This document shows positions 57,201-64,000 of a stretch of DNA of 64,000 nucleotides, one piece after another; position 1 is the first letter of the stretch; each line of letters starts with the position of its first letter. The notes below the pieces were generated by a model. It was given only the letters and a program-made list of their open reading frames with translations, made no database searches and had not been told where the DNA came from. The stretch is from Dipylidium caninum (taxonomy: Eukaryota; Platyhelminthes; Cestoda; Cyclophyllidea; Dipylidiidae): assembly GCA_017562135.1 (NCBI GenBank), contig QEYB01000646.1, forward strand, positions 232,752 through 296,751, written 5' to 3'. The translations under genes were made by a program, and so were the position numbers.

Positions 57201-60200
57201 AGAGTGCAAACCTGAGCTGAGGAAATGGCATGAGAGCAGACAATGCACTTGTGAGGCCACGGCACAATTGCACTCTTGCTCGCCTCATGAGCCTCCTTCG
57301 GAAGAGTGGGAATGCTGCCATAGCGCACACATATGGATTATGTGCCTGCTAGGTGCGAGAGTGCAAGAGCGTGCGAGAAGAGTGGGGCTGGAGAGCCAGA
57401 CAATGCGACTGAGGCGACATGGCACACATGCACACTCTTGCTCGCCTCATGCACGCCTCCTTCGACAGAAGATGACGCAGAATGGGCTGCCAAATGCGCA
57501 CACATGTGGATTTGTGCTCTGAGTGTGAGAGTGCAAGACGTGAGCCTGAGGAAGAGTGGGGCATGGAGCGACAGACAATGCGACTTGTGAGGCCACATGG
57601 CACATTGCAATCTTGCTTGCCTCATGCAAGCCTCCTTCGACAGAGATGACGCAGAATGGGCTGCCAAATGCGCACACATGTGGGATTTGGTGCCTCTGAG
57701 GTGTGAGAGTGCAAGACGTGAGAGTCTGAGGAAGAGTGGGGGCATGGAGGAGAACAGACAATGCGACTGTCAGGCCACAGGCAGACAATTGCACTCTTGC
57801 TCGCCTCATGCAAGCCTCCTTCGACAGAGATGACGCAGAATGGGCTGCCATAAAAAAAAATGCGCACACATGTGGGATTTGTGCCTCTGAGGTGTGAAGA
57901 GTGCAAGAACGTGGAGCCTGAGGAAGAGTGGGGCATGGAGGATCAGACAATGCGACTTGTGAGCACATGCACAATTGCACACTGCTCCGCCTCATGCAAG
58001 CCTCCTTCGACAGAGTTTGACGCAGGAATGGCTGCCAAATGCGCACACATGTGGGATTGTGCCTCTGAAGGTGCGAAGTCAAGACGTGAGCCTGAGGAAG
58101 AGTGGGCATGGAGACCAGAAATGCGACATGTGGGCCACATGCACACATGCACTCATGCTCGCCTCATCAAGCCTCCTTCGACAGAGATGCGCGAAATTGA
58201 GCTCCAAATGCCACACATTGGGATTGTGCCTCTGGCTTGCGAGAGTGCAGACGTGAGCCTGAGGAAGAGTGGGGATGAGACAGACAATGCGACTTGTTGA
58301 GACCACAGGGCACAATCACTCTTGCTCGCCTCATGCAAGCCTCCTTCGACAGAGATGACGCAGAATGGGCTGCCAAATGCGCACACATGTGGGATTTGTG
58401 CCTCTGAGTTGTGAGAGTGGCAAGACGTGAAGCCTGAGGAAGAGTGGGCATGGAACCAGACAATGCGATTTGTGAGAGCAATGCACCTCTTGCTTCGCCT
58501 CATGCAAGCCTCCTTCAAGAGATGACGCAGAATGGGCTCCAAATGCGCACACATGCTGGGATTTGTGCTCTGAGGTGCGAGAGTGCAAGACGTGAGCCTT
58601 AGGAAGAGTGGGCATGGAGAGCAGACATGCGATTGTGAGCCACAGGGCACAAGGCACCTCTTGCTCGCCTCATGCAAGCCTCCTTCGACAGAGATGACGC
58701 AGAATGGCTGCCAAATCGCAACACATGTGGGATTTGTGCCTCTGAGTCGAGAGTGCAAGACGTGAGCCTGAGGAAAGAGTGGGGCATGGAGGAGCAGACA
58801 ATGCGACATGTGAGGCCACATCGGCACAATTGCACCTCTTGCTCGCCTCATGCAAGCCTCCTTCGACAGAAGATGACGCAGAATGGCTGCAAATGCGCAC
58901 ACATTGGGATTTTGTGCCTCTGATTGGAGAGTGCAAGACGTGAGCCTGAGGAAGAGTGGGCATGAAGGAGGATCAGACAATGCGACTTGTGAGGCCACAA
59001 TGGCACAATTGCACCTCTTGCTCGCCTCATGCAAGCCTCCTTCGACAGAGATGACGCAGAATGGGCTGCCAAATGCGCACACATTGTGCGGATTTGTGCC
59101 TCTGAGTTGCGAGAGTGCAAGGACGTGAAGCCTGAGAAGAGTGGGGCATGGAGGATCAGACAATGCGACTTTGTGAGGCCACATGGCACAATTGCACCTC
59201 TTGCTCGCCTCATGCAAGCCTCCTTCCGACAGAGATGACGCAGAATGGGCTGCCAAATGCGCACACATGTGGGGATTTGTGCTCTGAGTTTGCGAGAGTG
59301 CAAGACGTGAGCCTGAGGAAGGAGTGGGGCATGGAGGATCAGACAATGCGACTGTGAGGCAATGGCACTCCGTGACACCTCTTGCTCGCCTCATGCAAGC
59401 CTCCTTCGACAGAGATGACGCAGAAATGGGCTGCCAAATGCGCACACATGTGGGATTTTGTGCCTCTGAGGTTGCGAGAGTGCAAGACGTGAGCCTGAGG
59501 AAGAGTGGGGCATGGAGGACAGACAATGCGACATTGTGAGGCCCATGGCAGCAATTGCACCACTTGCTCGCCTCATGCCAAAGCCTCCTTCGACAGAGAT
59601 GACGCAGAATGGGCCTGCAAATGCGCACACATGTGGGATTTGGTGCCTCTGAGGTGTGAGAGTGCAAGACGTGAGCCTGAGGAAGAGTGGGGCATGGAGG
59701 AAGGCAGACAATGCGACTTGTGAGGCACATGGCACAATTGCACCTCTTGCTCGCCTGCACATGCAAGCCTCCCCATTGACAGAGATGAGCAGAATGGCTT
59801 GCCAAATGCGCACACATGTGGGATTCTGTGCTCTGAGTTGGTGAGAGTGCAAAGACCGTGAGCCTGAGGAAGAGTGGGGCATGGAGGACCAGACAATGCG
59901 ACTTGTGAGCGCCAAATGGCACAATTGCACCACGTGCTCGCCTCATGCATGCCTCCTTCGACAGAGATGACGCAGAATGGCTGCAATGCGCACACAGTGA
60001 TATGTGCCTCTGAGGGCGACGAGTGCAAGACGTGAGCCTGAGGAAGATGGGGCATGGAGACGAGCAGAACAGATGCACTTGTGAGCCACAGGCACAATTG
60101 CACTCTGCTCGCCTCATGCAAGCCCTCCTTCGACAGAATGACGCAGAATGGCCTGCCAAATGCGCAACATATGGATTTGTGCCTCTGAGTTGCGAGAGTG

Positions 60201-63200
60201 CAAGACCGTGAGCTGAGAAGAGTGGGCATGTAGGAGCAGACATCGACTTGTGAGCGACAGGGACAATGCCCACTTCTCGCCATCATGCAAGGCCCCTTCG
60301 ATAGAGATGACGCAAATGGGCTGCCAAAATGCCACACAGTGATTTGTGCCTCTGAGGTTGTCAGAGAGTGCAAGCGTGTGAGCCTGAGGAAGAGTGGGGC
60401 ATGAGGAGAGACCGACTTGATGAGGCCAACAGGGCACAATTGCACACTTGCTCGCCTCATGGCAAAGGCCTCCTTCGACAGAGATACGCAGAATGGGCTG
60501 CCAAACTGCCACACAATATGGGATTTGTGCCTTCTGAGGTATCGAGCAGTGCAACAGACGTGAGCCTGAGGAGAGTGGGGCCATGGAGATGCGACAATGC
60601 GACTTGATGAGGGCCACATGGCACAATTGCACCACTTGCTCGCCTCATGCAAGCCTCCTTCGACAGAGTTGACGCAGAAGGCTGCCAAAATCGCACACAT
60701 GTGGGATTTGTGCTCTAGGCGTGGAGAGTTGCAAGACGTGAGCCTGAGAAAGAGTGGGGCATGAAGAACCAGACAATGGACTTGTGAGGCCACATGCAAA
60801 CAATGCCACCTCTTGCTCGCCTCATGCAAAGCCTCCCTTCGGACAGAGGACGCAGAATGGGCTCCCAATGCGCAACATATGGGAATTTGTGCCTCTGAGT
60901 TGCGAGAGTGCAAAGACGTGACCTGAGGAAGAGTTGGGGCATGAGGAGCAGACAATGCGACCGTGAGGCCACATGCCAAATGACACTCCTCCTCGCCTAT
61001 GCAAGCCTCCTTCACAGAGGACTGACGCGAATGGCTGCCAAATGCGCCACAATGTGGGATTTGTGCCTCTTGAGGTGCGAGAGTTGCAAGACGTGAGCCT
61101 GAGGAAGAGGGGCATGCGAGGACCAACAATGCACTTGTGAGGCCACCATGGCCACAATTGCACCACTTGCTCGCCTCATAGCAGCCTCCTTCGACAGAGA
61201 TGACGCAGAATGGCTAGCCAAATGCCGCACAACATTATGGATTCTGTGCCGTCTGGGTGCGAGAGTGCAAAGACGTGAGCCTGAGAAAGAGTGGGCATGG
61301 AGACAGACAATGCGACTTGTGGAGGCCAAAATGCACAACTTGCAACCACTTGCTCGCCTCATGCAGCCTCCTCGACAAGAGATGACGCAGAAGGCTGCCA
61401 ACGCACACATATGAGATTTGTGCCTCTGAGATGTGAGAGGCAAGACGTGAAAGCCTGAGGAAGAGTGGGGCATGGAGGACCAGACAATGCGACTTGTGAG
61501 GCCAATGGCCACCAATTGCACCACTGCTCGCTTCATGCAAGCCTCCTCGACAGAGATGACGCAGAATGGCTGCCAATGCGCAACATGTGGATGTGCCTCT
61601 GGGTGCTGAGAGTGCAAGACGTGGCCTGAGGAAAGAGTGGCAGGAGCGAGCAACAATGCGACTTGTAGCCACATGGCACAATTTGCACCTCTTGCTCGGC
61701 CTCATTGCAATTCCTCCTTCGACAGAGATGACGCAGGAACGGCTGCAAATCGCACACATATGGATTTGTGCCTCTGAGTTCGATAGAGTGCAAGACGTGA
61801 GCCTGAGGAGGTGGGGCTGGAGGACCAGACAATGCACTTGTGAGGGCCACAGGCACAATTGCACCTCTTGCTTCGCCTCATGCCAGCCTCCTTTCGACAG
61901 AGATGACGCAGAATGGGCTGCCAATTGCCTCACACTTGTGGATTTGGCTCTTGAGGTGATAGAGTGCAAGAACGTGGCCTGAGGAAGAGTGGGCAGGAGG
62001 AGCAGACAATGCGACATTGTGAGCCACAGGGCAACAATTGCACCACTTTGCTCGCCTCATGGCAAGCCTCCTTCCACAGAGATGACGCAGAATGGGCTGC
62101 CAAATGCGACATTGGGATTTGTGCCTCTGAGTTGCGAGAGTGAAGGACGTGAGCCTGAGGAAGAGGGGCATGGAGGACCAGGGACAATGCGACTTGTGAG
62201 GCCACATGGCACATTTGCACCTCTTGCTGCCTCAGCCAAGCCTCCTTCGACATAGTTGACGCGAGATGGGCTGCCAAATGCGCACACATGCTGGGATTTG
62301 TGCCTCTGAGGTGCGAGAGTGCAAACTGGAGCTGAGGAAGAGTGGGGATGGAGACCAGGAAATGCACTTGTGAGGCACCATGCACCACATGCATTCTTTC
62401 TCGCTCATGCAGCCTCCATCGACAGAGATGACGCAGAATGCGCCAAATGAAGCAATATGGATTTTGTGCCTCTGAGCCTCTGCGAGAGTGCAAGACGTGA
62501 GCCTGAGAAAGAGTGGGCATGGAGGAACCAGGACAATGCGACTTTTGAGCCACATGCAAATTGCACCACTTGCTCGCCTCATGCAAGCCTCCTTCGACAG
62601 AGATACGCCAGAATGGCTGCAATGCGCACACATGTGGATTTGTGCCGCTGAGTGCGAGAGTGCAGACGTGAGCCTGAGGATAGAGAGTGGGCATGGGGAG
62701 AGACAATGCGACTTGTGAGGCGAACAGGGCACACATGCACTTCGTTCCTCGCCTCATGCAAGCCGTCCATCGACAGAGATGACGCCAGAATGGCTGCCAA
62801 TGAGCCAATTATGTATTTGTGCCTCTGAGTTGCGAGAGTGCAAGAGTGAGCCCTGAGGAAGAGTGGAGGCATGGAGGACCAGACAATGCACTTGTGAGGC
62901 CAAATGGCAAATTGCACTCTGTGCTCGCTCATGCAAGCTCCTTCGACAGACGTTGACCGCAGGAATGGGCTGCCAGAATCCACACATGTGGGATTTGTTT
63001 GCCTCTGAGGTGCGAGAGTGCAAAGACTCGTGAGCCTGAGAAGGGGGGCATGGAGGACCAGACAATGCGACTTTGAGGCCAAAATGCACAATTGCACCAT
63101 GCTCGCCTCATGCAACCTCCTTCGACAGAGATGACGCAGAATGGCTGCCAATGCTGCACACATATGATTTGTGCCTCTGGTTGCGAGAGATGCAGACGTG

Positions 63201-63987
63201 AGCCTGAGGAAGAGTGGGCATGGAGGAGCAGACAATGCGACTGTAGCGACCAGGGCACAATTGCACACTTGGCTCGCTCATGCAAGCCTCCTTCGACAAG
63301 GATGACGCCAGAATGTGCAAATGCGCACACATGTGGATTTGTTGCCTCTGAGGCGAGAGGTGCAAGACGTGAGTGGCTGAGGAAGAGTGGCATGGAGTCG
63401 AGCAGACAATGCGACTGTGAGGCCGACAGGCACAAATGCACCACTTAGTCGCTCAGTGCAAGCCTCCTTCGACAGAAGTTGCACGCTGGGCTGCCAAATC
63501 GCGCACACATTGGGATTTGTGCCTCTGAGGTGCAGGAGTGCAACGACGTGAGCCTGGGAAGAGTGGGCATGGAGACCAGCAATGCACTTGTGACAGCATG
63601 ACACTGCACTTCTTTCTACGCCTCATGCAGCCGTCATCGACAGAGATGACCAGAATGTGCTGCCAAATGAGCAATATGGTATTGTGCCTCTGAGTGCGAG
63701 ATTGCAAGACGTGGAGCCTTAGAAGAGGGGCATGGAGACACAGACAATGCGACTTGTGAGGCCACATGCACAATTCACCACTTGCCTCGCCTCATGCAAG
63801 CCTCCTTCGACAGAGATGACGCAGAATGGGCTGCCTAAGATGCCCCATGGGATTTGTGCCTCTGATCGGGCGAGAGTGCAAACTAGCCTGAGGAAGAGTG
63901 GGCATGAGGAGCAGACAATGCGACTTGTTGAGTTCCAAATGCACCAATTGCACATCTTGCCGCCTCATGCCAAGGGCCTCCTTCGAC
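39293..63987 (+). repeat. Satellite array, 179-bp monomer in head-to-tail orientation
   Basis: The same unit recurs about 140 times without orientation change. In the clean core successive units start exactly 179 nt apart (for example at 43280, 43459, 43638). The unit can be followed by the blocks ATGACGCAGAATGGGCTGCC, AAATGCGCACACATGTGGGA, TTTGTGCCTCTGAGGTGTGA, GAGTGCAAGACGTGAGCCTG, AGGAAGAGTGGGGCATGGAG, GACCAGACAATGCGACTTGT, GAGGCCACATGGCACAATTG and CTCGCCTCATGCAAGCCTCC. The left edge is placed where ACATTGCACATCTGCTCGCG first resembles the unit. The array reaches the window end. The unit has at most one stop per three minus-strand frames, which creates many long but meaningless open frames. 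Period close to nucleosome spacing is typical of centromeric or heterochromatic satellites; location on the chromosome is unknown. Confidence 0.97.
43000..48000 (+). repeat. Clean core of the satellite array
   Basis: Here most monomers are 178-179 nt and differ from each other at only a few recurrent sites (GGTGTG/GGTGCG/GTTGCG, GTCTGAGG/GCCTGAGG, GGACCAG/GGAGCAG, CACCTC/CACCAC). A few are rearranged (near 44990, 46280, 46430 and 47385). This part gives the most reliable consensus. Confidence 0.85.
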
Positions 63988-64000
63988 AATCTCTCTCTGT
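63988..64000. other. Non-satellite end sequence, adapter-like or strand switch
   Basis: After CTTCGACA the monomer should read GAGATGACGCAG but instead reads ATCTCTCTCTGT. ATCTCTCTCT equals the start of the PacBio hairpin adapter as I remember it. It is also close to the reverse complement of the local ACAGAGAT. Only 12-13 bases are available. Confidence 0.35.

Noticed and set aside
39293..63987. CRISPR-like array
   Set aside because: Units are contiguous 179-bp repeats without unique spacers, in a eukaryotic genome.
39269..63989. Dozens of open frames on both strands, some of 300-700 residues
   Set aside because: All are shadows of the 179-bp repeat. The same peptide pieces recur in every frame as indels shift the reading.

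Overview
The window is invertebrate animal nuclear DNA. Genes are split by GT-AG introns (about 60 nt to 3.8 kb), and the two recognisable genes are metazoan signalling proteins: an Arf6 exchange factor of the EFA6/PSD family and an adaptor with an IRS-type PTB domain. Several introns of about 70 nt, low-complexity insertions inside conserved domains and a very short predicted 3'UTR fit a flatworm, perhaps a tapeworm. That placement is inference; nothing here proves the phylum.

Layout. 1-3.5 kb: no gene recognised. 3.6-7.1 kb, minus strand: an adaptor gene. Three exons (4706-3586) are well supported and carry the second half of an IRS-type PTB domain, two YxN tyrosine motifs and proline stretches; a 5' exon (7142-6605) and a 19-nt micro-exon are tentative. 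7.1-8.36 kb: putative shared upstream region of two head-to-head genes. 8.36-25.7 kb, plus strand: an 11-exon EFA6/PSD gene of about 1181 codons (Sec7, split PH domain, C-terminal coiled coil). All exon phases join except for a reading-frame disruption in exon 6. Two copies of one dispersed repeat lie in its introns. 25.7-39.3 kb: gene-poor flank with a decayed mariner transposase (27.63-28.18 kb), short hairpins and a decayed zinc-finger coding remnant (37.59-37.81 kb).

39.3-64.0 kb: a head-to-tail satellite array of a 179-bp monomer, about 140 copies, running to the window edge. Its middle (about 43-48 kb) is clean, while both flanks are full of single-base indels, which looks like unpolished long-read sequence. 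The last 12-13 bases depart from the monomer and resemble either a sequencing-adapter start or a strand switch.

How the genes relate: family knowledge says EFA6 proteins activate Arf6 at PIP2-rich plasma membrane, and PTB adaptors of the DOK/FRS2/IRS type couple tyrosine kinases to Grb2-like partners. Their head-to-head arrangement could allow shared control, but nothing in the sequence proves it. I found no wholly new biological system. The most unusual parts are the satellite array with its error gradient and end, the large insertion in the EFA6 PH domain, and the newly read mariner and zinc-finger fossils.
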